From Dasypus novemcinctus (Eukaryota > Chordata > Mammalia > Cingulata > Dasypodidae): a stretch of DNA of 64,000 nucleotides. A program made the position numbers and the translations under genes. The DNA is taken from assembly GCF_030445035.2 (NCBI RefSeq), contig NC_080699.1:10292001-10356000 (forward strand). The letters run 5' to 3'. Position 1 is the stretch's first letter; the number at the start of each line of letters is the position of its first letter. The notes beneath the pieces are model-generated. The model ran no database searches. It was not told the origin of the DNA and worked only from the letters and a program-made list of their open reading frames with translations. Below are positions 46,230-58,019 of this stretch, piece after piece.

Positions 46230-46965
46230 CAGCTGACCACTTCCTTTACTACCACTTCTGACCAAGCCACCTGCATCTCCCAACCTAGAAGCTCCAATAG
46301 CCTTCTAATAGCATCCCCTTGTTTCCATCCTCGCCCCAGGGCAGAAGACGCTACACTGCAGTCTGAGAGCTCTTTAAAAATGGTAAGTCATATCATGCCA
46401 ATTGTGAGTCCAAAATCTTCTAATTGCTTCTTATATCGCTTGCGTTAAAATAAAGATCTTCACAGGTCTAAAAGTCCTCTGACGTGTCGTCTCCTGAAAG
46501 CTCCCATCTTGCCCTCTGTCATTTTCCCTATCACTCCACTGAAACCACACAGGCCTCACTACTACTCACAGCATGTCCACCCTACCTCTAGGACAGCATC
46601 ATTACACAGCCTCTTCTGGAAAACTTCTGACCTTCTCCCACCTGCTCCCCAACCCTATTCCAGATACCAGCAGGATGTTCTCCCTTGTTTCCTTCAGGTC
46701 TTCGCACAAATGCTATCTTGGCAGGTGAACCTTCCCTGAAGAACCTTTCCAGAATGTAGCACCCTGCCCACCTCGACTGGCATTCTTTGTCCTCCTACCC
46801 TGTTTGTTCCTTCTTAGGAGAGACCACCCCTACCTGACATATAGAAGATGAACTCCCTGAGAGCAGAGCTTTTATCACAACTTCCTTATTCCTGTACTTT
46901 CTTCACTGTGCCAAGAACATCGAATGGATAAACATTTATAAAATAAATGATGGTGGGCTGCCAAA
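46230..46965 (+). mobile_element. L2 LINE, 3' region
   Basis: Classic order: 'ctgacctttccagtgcagct'-like start, 'gtccaaaatcttctaattgc', 'ttcaggtcttcgcacaaatg', 'gaaccttccctgaagaacc', 'gaactccctgagagcagag' and a final 'acatttataaaataaatg'. A 76-codon frame at 46509-46739 lies in it and is not a gene. Confidence 0.8.
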
Positions 46966-47605
46966 TCAATGTATGTTAATCATACGAATGCAGCATTGAA
47001 AAAAATCTTTCCTTATTAATAGTTTTCAACTGAACAAATACTGAAAGAAGCTGGGAACTCAAAACTATGTTCATGTAGTCAAGTAGGGAGACATTTAAGT
47101 TAATGTTAAACTTGAGCTATTAGCACGTTTCAGCAGCATGCTTTAAGGACTAGAGATTCTTTGCATATCACATTGAAAAATCTAGTTATCTGCACTAATC
47201 TTATGCTGTGAGCACTTATTGAACCAAGAATGCTTCATGATGCAGAAATAAATGTCTCATTGTTATTTGATATGGTTCAAGGATTATCTCCCCAAATAAA
47301 TAAGCCCTTCAGGCTTTTTTATGTTTTGTTTTTCAGAATCCTGAAGGACTTTCAAAAACTTGCAGTTACAGAGTTCTAAACTGAGGGAATTTAAAGCAGT
47401 AATGAAGAAAGAGAGGTGAAGAATAAATAAATTATGCTATTAAGCATAATTATTCACACGTGTTGAAACCACATAATGCAGATGACTCTGTGTATGGAGT
47501 TTAAAAGGCCACCAGAAAATCATTTGATTAAGTAAATATTCTTGCATATCTAGTAGTTTAGTTTTTGTGCTAAATACTGAAAGAATATTATACTTAAATA
47601 AGTAG
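46966..47605. other. Unassigned non-coding stretch
   Basis: AT-rich. Nothing recognised. Confidence 0.5.
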
Positions 47606-47609
47606 CCCT

Positions 47610-47965
47610 GGGAAATGGCAAGGATCCAGGCATGTGCTAAATGCTGGAATGACACAAAGGGATTAAAACGAAACAACATATTTTTAAACTATAAATTCAT
47701 ATGAAAGACAAGAAGACCCTGTTCTTAAGGAATTGCACACTAGTGAGAAAGACATATGGCATAAACTTCTGTTAATATAGGAGATCATGAGCTCAATGAG
47801 AGCGTTAAAAGACTATGGCAGACAAGGAAGCATGAGATCAATTCTAAAAACATGATCAGGGAAGGCTTCAAGGAGGAAATAACATCTCTTTTTGACAAGC
47901 AGATACAGGAATTTTATAGGTGGACATGTATGAGGTAGGAATTGAATAAGGGAAAAAGGAAAGGA
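47610..47965 (+). mobile_element. L2/L3-type relic
   Basis: 'gatccaggcatgtgctaaat', 'ccctgttcttaaggaattgc', 'acactagtgagaaagaca' and 'atcagggaaggcttcaagga' are recognised conserved L2/L3 blocks. Confidence 0.65.
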
Positions 47966-48157
47966 AAATTTGAGAGCATGTCTTTTAGGATCATGAAAGC
48001 TGTTATAACAAAGAACATATTATAATGGAAGAAACCTTTATCTGCAATACCCAGCTTATTTACTTTTCATTATATATATGTATTTGCAATGCATATTTAA
48101 TAAATCTACCATGTAATATATGTTATATCTATTACATATATTTAATACATATACATG

Positions 48158-48648
48158 TGTATTAGTCAGCCAAAGGGGTGCTAATACAAAATACAAGAAA
48201 CTGGTTGGTTTTTATAAAGGGTATTTATTTGGGGTAGGAGCTTACAGATACCAGGCCATAAAACATAAGTTACTTCCCTCACCAAAGTGTATTTGGAGCA
48301 AGATGGCTGCCGACATCTGCGAGGCTTCCTAGGTTCCTACATTCCTGGGGCTTGCTTTCCTCTGGCTTCAGGGCTCCTTTCTTCCTGGGGCTGGCTTTTC
48401 TTTCCTCTGCGGGTTTACTTCCTGGAGTTCCAGCTTAAGTGTTTGGCATCGAACTCCTACATCAAAACTTCAACATCAGAAACCCCAACTCTGTCCTTTG
48501 CCAGGCCTTTTATTTGTGAGACCCCACCCCCCAAGAGGTGGGGACACCACGCCCTAATCATAACTCAATCGTGCCCAGGTACAGATCAGATTACAAGCAT
48601 AATCCAATATTCCTTTTTGGAATTCATCAATAATATTAAACTGCTACA
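48158..48648 (-). mobile_element. MaLR-type solo LTR, 491 bp
   Basis: Plus strand tgtattagtc...ctgctaca, so on the minus strand it begins TGTAGCAG and ends CTAATACA. AATAAA occurs on the minus strand near the 3' end (next to 'tttataaagggtatttattt'). Flanks acatg and atatg match at four of five positions. Same family as 21989-22578 but better preserved. The 128-codon plus frame across it is incidental. Confidence 0.7.
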
Positions 48649-48654
48649 ATATGT

Positions 48655-48715
48655 ATTATATGCAAATATATGATATGCATGTATGCATTCACATATCTGT
48701 ATGTATGTATGATGA
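48655..48715. repeat. (TATG)n-like simple repeat
   Basis: tatgcatgtatgcat and tgtatgtatgtatg units. Confidence 0.6.
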
Positions 48716-51650
48716 ACTACTTTATTTGAGGACCCTTTCTAGAAGAGACAATTTATAAGAGAGTAGTCAGAGAGAATGTCTTTTTTCAAACATGTAACAA
48801 AATCACTTCATTTTCAAGTGTCAGGGAAGGAAATGATTTTGTGAAGATTACCAAATACCTAATTTATTTCAGGCCACACCCTCCCCCAATAGTCCAACAA
48901 ATTATATACTGCACTGGGTTAGTTAGTCAAGAAGTCCAATAGGGTTTTGCATTAAATGTGCTTAAGCATTGAGCTAGGTTAATCTTGGCTTACTAGTAAG
49001 AGAAATATGATGGCAAGTGCCTAAAGATTTTATTGTAGTGCTATTAAGGAAGGATTGCACTCAACATTAAACCTATATTTAATAAAGTTATTATTATTAT
49101 TACTATTATTATTTTAATGTTCGGAAAGATGTATTGCTGTTTCAAGAGTTATCACCTAAACATAGCTTGTAAATGTAAATGAAAACTCTTTAGCTTTTCA
49201 AGAGAAAACGTGTCTTCTATGTACAATTAATTTATATATTTATTCAACTATAATTTATTGAGTACCTGCTATTGTAAGACCCAGTGTTCCATAAATTAAA
49301 TGTCACATTTGGAATAGGGCCCATGAAAAACTTCCTGAAAAAAGCCCTAGACATGTTGCTAGACATGACCAGTAAGGATTCAAGAAAATTCACATTAATT
49401 AACAATGGTTTGGAATAGTTTACCCATAATAGTAGAGGAAAAATGTTGTATCCAATCTGGCAAAGATATGAGGAAATGGGCACTCTAACATAAAATGTAC
49501 TGGATTTAAAAACCCACAGCAATTTTTGAAGTAATTTGATTGTATCTCTTAAGATTTATATGCACATAACCTTTGACACATTTTCAAGAATATAGCCTAA
49601 GAGAATATTTTTAGTATAAAGTATTATGGGATATATTATAGTTATAAAAATAATGAGTTAGATGAATCTACATATTTTCATCTTGCTTTTTCAACAAGTA
49701 TGGCAATTTGAAATGAATTCTTTGTTAACAAGTCAAACTTCATATGTCTCTCTATTGTTTATTTTCTTTTATTTATTCCTTACCTCCATCAATTCATAGT
49801 GCTTTTCTTTAGAAACAAATAGATTCAAAGTGCCTTGATTTTAACCTGAAGAGATAGAGACGTGATTTTTTTGTCAAACACCTACATAAAGTAAAGAAGA
49901 ATAATCATACTTGCCTGGGTCTTTGAGAAAATTAAAACTTAAAACTCTGGCACTAATAAAAAGCTTCTATTCAAAACTTGGCTCATTTTCTCTTCAAGTC
50001 ATTTCCTGCTGAATCTAGTTCTTTTTCTTGCCATATTTTTTAATGGACCGACTTTCTTTGTTAGATTTATTAGGGAGCACTCGTGATTCACCCACAGTGA
50101 ATACTGATAGGTAACAGACTAACTTAACAAAGCTAATTGACAGGAGTTTTAATTATGATTATAAACATTTTCATAGAACAAATGGCAAACAACAAATTAT
50201 TCTTGTTAGATTAATTTTTACTTAAAAGCCTTAAAAGTAAATATGTTACAATTCAAGAGAGTGGAAGGCCAGGCCATCTGTGGCAATCTACTATCCTGTA
50301 ACCTACTGTGAATGAGATTTATGAATTTTGGATGCTGCCAAGACAAGAGAGTGCCAAAAGAAAGATTTTCTGCATTAGCTTTTCTATTTTTGACTCTTTC
50401 GTAGGAGTGATATCTCTTGTTAAGAGGTAAAACTTGTAAATACATCGTTCTCAAAGAAAATTTTTAATGTGTTCATATCTTTCCCCTTGTTGATCCTCTT
50501 CACATTTTTATTCTTTCAGAACACTATCAACACTAATTCAGTAATATTATTGAATTTGTCTTTTGACAATACATAATCTATTTCTGAAGTTTCATGAGCA
50601 GCATTGAAAATATTTCTGAGATGTGAAAAAAGGATGAAATTTTTCATTGACGTTAAATCAATTCAACTAATTTAATTTGATTAAAGATTAAGAGATACAT
50701 CTAAAATATGGAAATACAGTAGAGGCATTTCAGATGGCTCTTCAGGGCAGTCCTTAGGAGATCGAGAGTTCATGGAATTTTCCAGCTTTTGTCCTATTGC
50801 ACTCCATTTAAGTTTGTCCACTGTCCTGTTCTATTGTCACATTTATTGTTGTCCATGAGAAAAGAAACATGATACAGGTTGGAAAACAGAACAAGGGCAT
50901 GGACCTCAGTCACCTTGGCAACAATTTGTAGATTTAACCAGCGTCATTCAGAACACAGAACATATGGCTGAATTATCTAGCTGATAATTCATCTTTTAGA
51001 AGAAAAAAGGCAACGACAGGAGAGAAACAGTTACGAGAATGTACTTTATTCCAATATGAAAAAATTACATTGCAGAAGTAGGAGTAATAGAAATTTCGGA
51101 GAAAAGAAAATCTTAAATATAGAAATAAAAAGTAATAAAATTTACAGATGAATTCATCTGTTCATCATGAAAAAAGGCTACATTACACCAAAATGAGCAA
51201 TTTTATAGGAACAAATGCAATTACCATATATGTAGAGTATAAAGAAAAATATGCAGGACTTGATCTAATAGTAGTACATGTATTTTTATTTTTTAAGCTG
51301 AAGTTTCTTTTAAGTCAATTGTGGAAAATGACTTAAAAAGTCAAATGTAGTCTCAGTCTGGACTGATGAGTCATGAAGACAGGGGCAATGGAGGGATGGC
51401 GGTACATGACAGCATGGAAAGCATCCTGGGGAAATGGCCTAGTTTCATTCTGATCAAGTTCAAAAAGTAAACCGAGGACTAGTATACACAAAGGGCAGGG
51501 AGCCCTATTGGACACTTTGTCAGGAAAACATACCTCATACCTTAGATGGTGTTCAACAGCGAATGACTTGCCCAGTGGGTCCCTGTAGCCTGACTGCTGA
51601 AGGGCTTATATAGGGTCTAAGACCACATGGCTTTTAGGTTCTCAGGCACA
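48716..51650. other. Unassigned AT-rich non-coding stretch
   Basis: About 2.9 kb. Holds an (ATT)n run at 49088-49114 and perhaps a small L2 end near 49240-49275. Frames are short and featureless. No exon recognised. Confidence 0.5.
49088..49114. repeat. (ATT)n microsatellite
   Basis: ttattattattattactattattatt. Confidence 0.8.
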
Positions 51651-51654
51651 AGGT

Positions 51655-51805
51655 AGGAGGAAGTAGGTAATATTGTTGAGTGGTAACTATATACCTATGT
51701 CATGAAATTGTAGAAATGGTGGAGGGAGAGTATTTCATCTGTTTCATGGATGAAGAAACTAAGGTTCAGAGAAGCTCATTAAAGTTCACGTCTTCTTAGT
51801 AGATG
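51655..51805 (-). mobile_element. MIR
   Basis: 'ttcatctgtttcatggatga', 'gaaactaaggttcagagaag' and 'ctcattaaagttcacg' give reverse MIR core. Confidence 0.6.
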
Positions 51806-52115
51806 CTTGCAGAGCTCCACATAGGGCCAGTGTGGTATATCACTTCCAACTACGAATATCTGCATTGATATCCTTAAGGTCTTGACCAGAAATGATGGGG
51901 GATTAATAGCCTTGGGGGCAAAGTTCAACCAGTAGAGCTCATCAGAAACTCAGCTGCTTCATGTCTGGGTGGGAGAATCTGAGGTATACTCTGTGCATGA
52001 TTACCGAGTACTTCCCTGCCGGGAACTGGCTCATCTCCAATACCCACCTTGATAGTTGGTTTAATAGGACGCCCTTTACTTGTTGTCTTCCCTACTCCAT
52101 TACCAGTGACCCATG
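51806..52115. other. Unassigned non-coding stretch
   Basis: No family recognised. Opposed frames at 51925-52179 and 51961-52167 have no known domain. Confidence 0.45.
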
Positions 52116-52985
52116 TACAGGCGTATCTTGGAGACATTGTGGATTCATTTCCAGACCACCTCGATGAAGCAAATATCAAAATAAAATTTTAGTTATCTTA
52201 GCTACATCATCCGGATAACCTACTGCAACTTCCACATCAATACTTGTTGCTTCACTTTTATGTGATGGAGACAGCTTCTTTTTTAAAACCTCAAGGACCA
52301 ATTTCTTCTGCCTTCATACTTTTCTTCTTCATCTTCCTCACTTCTCTCAGTTTTCAAAGAATTGAAGTCCCTTGTTCTGGATGGGGCTTTGGCTGAAGGA
52401 AATGTTGTGGCTAGTTTGAGCTTCTATACTGAGCATTAAACTTTCTCTATATCAGCAATAAGGCTGTTTTGTTTTCTTATTATTTGTGTGTTTACCAGAG
52501 TAGCACTTTTTAATTCCCTTTAAGAAATTTTCCTTTGCCTCACAACTTGCCCATTTGGCGCAAGAGCCCTAGCTTTTGGGTTACCTCAGTTTTCAACATG
52601 CCTTCTTCACTAAGTTTAGTCATTTCCAGCTATTGATTTAAAGTGAGAGATATACAACTCTTCCTTTCACTTGAACACTGAGAGGCCTTGGAAGTGTTAA
52701 CAGGCTTAATTTCAATATTGTCGTGTCTCAGGGAATAGGGAAATCTGAGGAAAGTGAGGGAGATGTGGAACGACCAGTTGATGGAGCAGTCAGAACACAC
52801 ACAATACTTATAGATTAAGTTCAGGGTCTTATATGGACATGGTTTGTGGCACCCTAAAGCGGTTACAATAGTAACATCAAAGAGCAGTGATCACAGATCA
52901 CCATGACAATTATAATATTAATGAAAAAGTTTGAAATGCTACATTTTGACACAGATTTAAGTCTCTGAGACATGTGCCAGTTAAG
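52116..52985 (-). mobile_element. Tigger1-type DNA transposon fossil, internally deleted
   Basis: The left end (acaggcgtatcttggagaca, then ttccagaccacctcgatga) matches the Tigger1 terminus, and from about 52190 the sequence continues as the complement of the transposase N-terminal coding part ('cttcctcacttctctcag', 'gtgtgtttaccagagtagca', 'tgtgtctcagggaatagg', 'cagtcagaacacacaca'). The middle of the transposase (the DDE catalytic domain) is missing. Sense is therefore minus. Tigger elements are pogo-like Tc1/mariner transposons with a CENP-B-like DNA-binding domain. Frames are decayed and the right terminal repeat was not located. Confidence 0.8.
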
Positions 52986-53089
52986 ACCTGAATCTCAGGA
53001 GAGTTGCAACACCTACTCTTCAGTTCATTGGACTCACCCAAGACAACCGACAAGGTGATGATGATGAACAACTCCTATACCAAGGAATG

Positions 53090-53325
53090 TTTTTGAATGC
53101 CACCAAAGGCTTCCAATTTGTCAAATCCTTTGGTTCTATTTGGCCTCATCTTACCCATTACTCAATTCTTCCTAATAATGAAGTTTGTGCTCAGATGTCA
53201 CCTTCTAAGAGAGGTCTTTCCAAGAAATCCATGGAAAGCAGATCATCTCCCCTCCATCAGCACCCGGCCCTCTATCATCCCCTTGCTATATTTTCTGTGT
53301 AGCATTCTCATTATTTGAAATTATG
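53090..53325 (+). mobile_element. L2 relic
   Basis: 'gctcagatgtcaccttctaa', 'gagaggtctttccaagaaat', 'cctctatcatccccttgct' and 'atattttctgtgtagcatt' are conserved L2 blocks. Its end runs into the TTCC repeat. Confidence 0.65.
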
Positions 53326-53462
53326 TTTCCTTCCTTCCTTCCTTCCTTCCTTCCTTCCTTCCTTCCTTCCTTCCTTCCTTCCTTCCTTCCTTCCTTCCTT
53401 CCTTCCTCCCTCTTTCCCTCCCTCCCTCCCTTCTTCCCTTCCCTCCCTCCTTCCTTCCTTCC
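53325..53462. repeat. (TTCC)n / (GGAA)n microsatellite
   Basis: About 20 near-perfect ttcc units (53325-53406), then a degenerate tccc/ttcc part to 53462. The minus strand is GGAA repeat. The K/E/G/R and S/F/L/P frames across it are repeat translations. Confidence 0.95.
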
Positions 53463-53830
53463 ATTGCTTGTTTGTTATATATGTATGTATTGTGTAATTT
53501 TGACAGGACTCTCCTACTAATAAGTACATCCCATAGAAAAGGAAGGCCCTTTTATCCCCCCTAGAATGCTATGGGAACACAGTTGATTCTCAGTATATAA
53601 GTCTTGTGTGAATAAACATGGATTTGAACAGAGATGTCACAAGCAAAAATCATGCCATGGAATTTCATTTCAGATAGTATTCTCCTCATTCATTTTATGC
53701 AAAATGCAAGTTTAGTAGAATACTTCGTAATTGACTTGATCCAAAATGCTTGTGAACTGAGGACCTAAAATAATGCTTTATATATGTATCTATGTAAATA
53801 TTTCTTACATAGTATTTAGGTATGAAAGGC
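53463..53830. other. Unassigned non-coding stretch
   Basis: AT-rich. Nothing recognised. Confidence 0.45.
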
Positions 53831-54117
53831 TTTTATTCAGGAGGATACAAAATCAACTACATAAAGAAAAAGATAAACTTGACAAAATAATGATGATAGT
53901 GGTAATCTATTGTGATTTTTTTATGAAGAAAATTACTATGAGCCAATTGAAAAGAAAAGGCCACTACTGTTAGAAAATATGGAGAATTAATAGGAATTAT
54001 GCATAAGAGCTCCCACAAATCAATAAGATAAATTAAGAATAACCTAAAAGAAAATAAAGGGGACAATGGCTATAATAATTCACAGAAAACTACATGTTGC
54101 TCAAGTTTACTTCTTTT

Positions 54118-54596
54118 ATTTTTTAAAGATTTATTTTATTTATTTATTTCTATCCCCTCATTGTTTGCACTTGCTGTGTCTGTTCATCTTCTTCGTTTCT
54201 TTAAGAGGTATCAGGAACTGAACCCAGGACCTCAGATGTGGGAGGGAGGCACCTATTCATTTAAGCGACCTCCATTCCCTGCTTTGTTATGTCTTTCATT
54301 ATGTTTTTCCTCTTGTGTCTCATTTTTCATCATCTTGTTGCATCAACTTTCTGCATCTGCCTGTGCAGATGCATCTGCTTGCAGTCCTGCTTGTCCTCTT
54401 TTGGAGGCATCAGGAACCTCAACTCCCTGCTTTGTTGCATCTTTCATTATGTTTTTCTTCTTGTGTCTCTTGTTGCATCATCTTGTTGTGTCAACTTGCC
54501 TTGCCTGATTGTCATACCAGGAAGCCCCAGGAACGGAGCCACGGACCTCCCATATGGTAGGTGAGAACCCAATTGCTTGAGCCACATCCTCTTCCC
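54118..54596 (-). mobile_element. DAS SINE, composite
   Basis: Minus orientation: tRNA-like head near 54590 (reverse of cttgagccacatcctcttcc), a duplicated middle (the ctccctgctttgttgcatc-type block occurs near 54275 and 54422), a second monomer near 54205-54280, T-run tail at 54115-54150. Flanked by tcaagtttacttct and tcaactttactttt (54101-54114 and 54597-54610), 12 of 14 identical. Confidence 0.88.
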
Positions 54597-54836
54597 TCAA
54601 CTTTACTTTTGATGAAGGATATGTGAATTATAATAGTACTGAGACTTTTTGATCCATCAGATTTATAAAATTAAGAAAAACTCATTGATAAATTTCACTT
54701 GGGACACAGAGTAAACAGAAACATTCAAAAGCTGAAATGCTGATTGGATGTAATATTTTTTTAGAGTATTCAATACATTTCTATCAAAATTTAAAATGTG
54801 ACTGCCCTTTCAAACATAACTTCCAGTTGAAAATAC

Positions 54837-55231
54837 TGTTAGGGATTGAGTCATGCACCCACAAACACAAAAGAAATTTTCATATCTTAGTCAGCATTTC
54901 TATTTGTAAGCAGTGTATTTGCGTATGTAAAGATGAGTCAGGGTATAGGCTCACTTGTCGATGGGATCTTTGAAGGTCTCTTAGGTGCGGCCAGCTGAAT
55001 CCAGTGGATCTTCCTCTGCCTTACAGAGGCTTTAAAAAGTGAAGCCACCAGAGAAGTCCAAGGACATCACCAGGTAACAGGAGGCAGAGAAGCAAGTCAA
55101 GGGAAGGCAAGCATGGCATCAAGCCACCACCACATTGCTTTGATTGGGGACTTCTGGCCTCTACACATGTGAGCCAATAAATTATTTTTGCTTAGATGGT
55201 ATTTGCCATAGCATCATGGCAGACTAAGACA
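54837..55231 (+). mobile_element. MaLR (MLT1-like) LTR
   Basis: Begins tgttagggattgagtcatg, has 'ggtctcttaggtgcggcc', 'tgggaactatg'-like and 'cttctggcctctacacatgt' segments, polyadenylation signal in 'gagccaataaattatttt', and ends 'gcagactaagaca'. Target duplication not clear. Confidence 0.75.
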
Positions 55232-55689
55232 TATATATGTGTGTGTATTTGTCCAAGAAGATTTCATTACAGTAATTCTTATAATGAGAAAAACTGGAGA
55301 TTTCCAAAATACCTATCAATAGGTGTTGGCTAAATAGGTTAGAGTTCTTGATTTTTATAATTTGATAATGTAATAGTAGTCAATGTAAAACAATGAAAGG
55401 AAATACATAAATATATTTACCCATTTATCTAAGAAATATTATTTAAAAATTTTAAATACTAATGGATATAAGTTACAGAAATCCTCTCCATACATGAACA
55501 TGCGAAAATGTGTATGTAAATGTATAGAAAATTTTGAAGAAACAGGCAAGGTATTCTGGAGTTTTGGATTTTGTACTAAATATTTATTTGTTTATGGGAA
55601 TATAAGTGTTTTCATTTTTATATTTGAAAAATTTTAAGTTTATGATAGTAATTCCTGTAAATGTAGGAAAAGAAGTTAGTCCCTAACAT

Positions 55690-55875
55690 AATCATATATA
55701 CCACCTATTGAACACCTGTAATATGTCATGCCAATTTACTGCATTTCCTCAGTTTTCAAATTTTATTTATGAGAAACTTTAAGAGATAAGAAAATTGTCC
55801 CAAGTTACAAAACTGATCTGTAAGAAATTGGAATCTAGATTGCTTTGACTCTAAGATTCCCTTTTCTGATTCTAC
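55690..55875 (-). mobile_element. MIR
   Basis: 'cacctattgaacacctgtaa', 'tgagaaactttaagagataa' and 'gaatctagattgctttgact' give reverse MIR order. Confidence 0.6.
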
Positions 55876-56230
55876 CATGCTAAGATAAATACTTTTAATA
55901 TTTTGATATTATTCTTTTTAAAAATTAATATTTAATACATATTTTCTTTAGAACAGTTTAAATGTCAATACAGAATATGATTTCATATTAGACAAACTGA
56001 AACTATTGGAAGGACTAAATAATCTCCTTCCCTCCCCTTATGTTTTTAAATGTTTTGTTGACCTAGTTATTCAAAATAATCCACTCTGAAAATGGGAAAA
56101 ATTGTCTTACTTAACAGCATGATGTGAATTACACAGGTCGAGATAATACTCTATTCTAGGCTACTTAAACTCAGAGATGATGCTTTGTATTTCCTTTTAG
56201 TCTCAGAGCCCAATATAATAAATGTATTTG
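55876..56230. other. Unassigned non-coding stretch
   Basis: Very AT-rich, nothing recognised. Confidence 0.5.
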
Positions 56231-56234
56231 AACT

Positions 56235-56665
56235 TAGTGGTGTCAGTTCAGGTCCTCTAAAAAGCAGATGCCAAGATGGAGTTTGAAGCACAACAGATTC
56301 CTTGAGGATGTTACTTGTGAAATATAAAGGGGGAAGAACAAGAGCAAGCAGGGAAAGCCAATTGACCATGATGCTGATCTCACACCTGTGGTAGGAAATG
56401 GGGAAGGCAGAAGGCTTGAGTGGGAAAGGTTCCAACTATGGTAGCAGCTCAGAGAAAGTCTCAGCCAGCCAACAGGGAGCTTTGACACAAGAATGGCCAA
56501 CGTCCTAGTGCGTCATGGTGCTAAGATGCTTTGTGGGGATGGTCTGAGGACTGTGTGCCCTTGGCTCAAAAGCTAAAGTGGAACCTGGAGGTGCTGCAGT
56601 TGGAGGTTCTCAGGTTGCTGCACTGCACTCCTCATGGTAGGTCCACTTTTGAAGGGAGTGCCAGC
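56235..56665. repeat. Probable old medium-reiterated repeat, unclassified
   Basis: GC-richer block with 'gtcctctaaaaagcagatgc', 'caagatggagtttgaagcac' and 'agcaagcagggaaagcc' resembling a mammalian interspersed repeat I cannot name. It carries 85-127-codon frames on both strands with no domain. Confidence 0.4.
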
Positions 56666-56669
56666 TCCT

Positions 56670-57920
56670 TGCCTGCCATACCATGTAACATGTTCCTTTC
56701 TGAGAAGCTTAAAATGAAGCTGAGTTTGTATTGCCCTGTGACTCTCATCCTCTTATGGTCTTATTGCCTCTGTCTACTTTGCTGTGATTATGGGATTATG
56801 GTTGTATTGTATTTACATTTTATTTCTAGAATAAGTGTGACGAATAAATGGATTAGTAGCTATATTAGGAATTCCATGATTAACGATCTCAGTGAGCCCC
56901 CTTTCTTCTTTTAGACCACAAAGGAGTAGGAAATGGTGTCCTGGAGGAGGTAACTCACATTTCACATGTCTGGGGTGTCACTTGTCGTTAACTTGCTCAA
57001 AGTATCTACACCAATGAGTAAGTTGGGAGGATTTCACCATGTGAATTTAATTACTTGTCTAGCAACAACAAAAAAATATATATATTTGAAAAAAATGTGT
57101 TAGTTTACTGGAATGCTATTCCATAGCCAATGGCCATATTTCTCCTAATCTGTGGGAAATCTTTCTGTCCGGTCAAATTACATGAGTGGGAGGTTTTAGA
57201 GATGATTACTATTTTAGTGCAACCAAAGATATGGCTAAAGAAAAAAATTATCTCAGTGACTATATAAACATGCTGAAAATAATTATTCACTTATTTTTAG
57301 TTAAAAGTCAAAACATACTATGTCTTCTAAATGGAAAAATTTAATCATGAATTTTTGCTTACTTTTGTAGACAGAGTTTAGAATTATGTTTGTCCACTAA
57401 ACAACCATCTATAGGTGCAATTTATTTAATCACTTGTCTAGCTCAGTATCTAGGACATTGCCTCACACAGAAGTTGATCAAGGACTAGTTGTTAAATGAG
57501 TAGATAATTGTTTATTTCAAATATATAGCATCCTCATAAAAATCTTTGTATGCCACAGATATCCAAAGAATACTGGAATTTGATTTGGTTCAAAGATTTC
57601 TTTCCCCAAATCTGAAAACTATATTATTGATTTCATTGTCAAAAAGGTAAACAAAATCTTTCATACGCTTTATGTCTCATTCTTATATTGCATAAAGGCA
57701 ATTTAGTGGAATAAAGTGATATTGTGGTAAATTGGCCCAGTATATCAATGCTTACCTTGTTTTAATCTTACTAATAAGTAAGAAGATTATTATTGGTTTT
57801 TTTTCCCAAAGGCCATGTTGATAATCAAATAATCATGAAAAACTTGGTGGTATTTTACTAGAGTTTATCACCTAATATTGAATAGTCATGCTGCTAAATC
57901 ATAACACAATAAAACATAAT
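56670..57920. other. Unassigned non-coding stretch
   Basis: AT-rich. A small L2/MIR-like piece may lie at 57430-57510. No gene recognised. Confidence 0.45.
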
Positions 57921-57924
57921 TAGT

Positions 57925-58019
57925 TTGACTATGCATTAAGTGTTCACTATATGCCAGGAATTAAACTCAGGGTTTAATAACATTTTCTCAGTTAATCCTC
58001 ATAATAAGACTGAGGGCTA
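57925..58019 (-). mobile_element. MIR, left piece
   Basis: 'gtgttcactatatgccagga' and 'ctcagttaatcctcataata' are reverse MIR. It continues at 58633 after the inserted LINE copy. Confidence 0.8.

Larger units (their letters stand above)
53835..55650 (+). mobile_element. Old LINE-1M ORF2 C-terminus and 3' UTR, interrupted twice
   Basis: Pieces at 53835-54117, 54611-54836 and 55232-55650 join in order: 'gatttataaaattaagaaaa', 'atcaaaatttaaaatgtgac', 'tacctatcaataggtgttgg', 'aacaggcaaggtattctgga' and 'ttttggattttgtactaaat'. These are LINE-1M 3' landmarks. The gaps are a DAS SINE and a MaLR LTR. Confidence 0.65.

Noticed and set aside
53311-53529. Frames of K-E-G-R and S-F-L-P repeats
   Set aside because: Translations of the GGAA/TTCC microsatellite in all readings.
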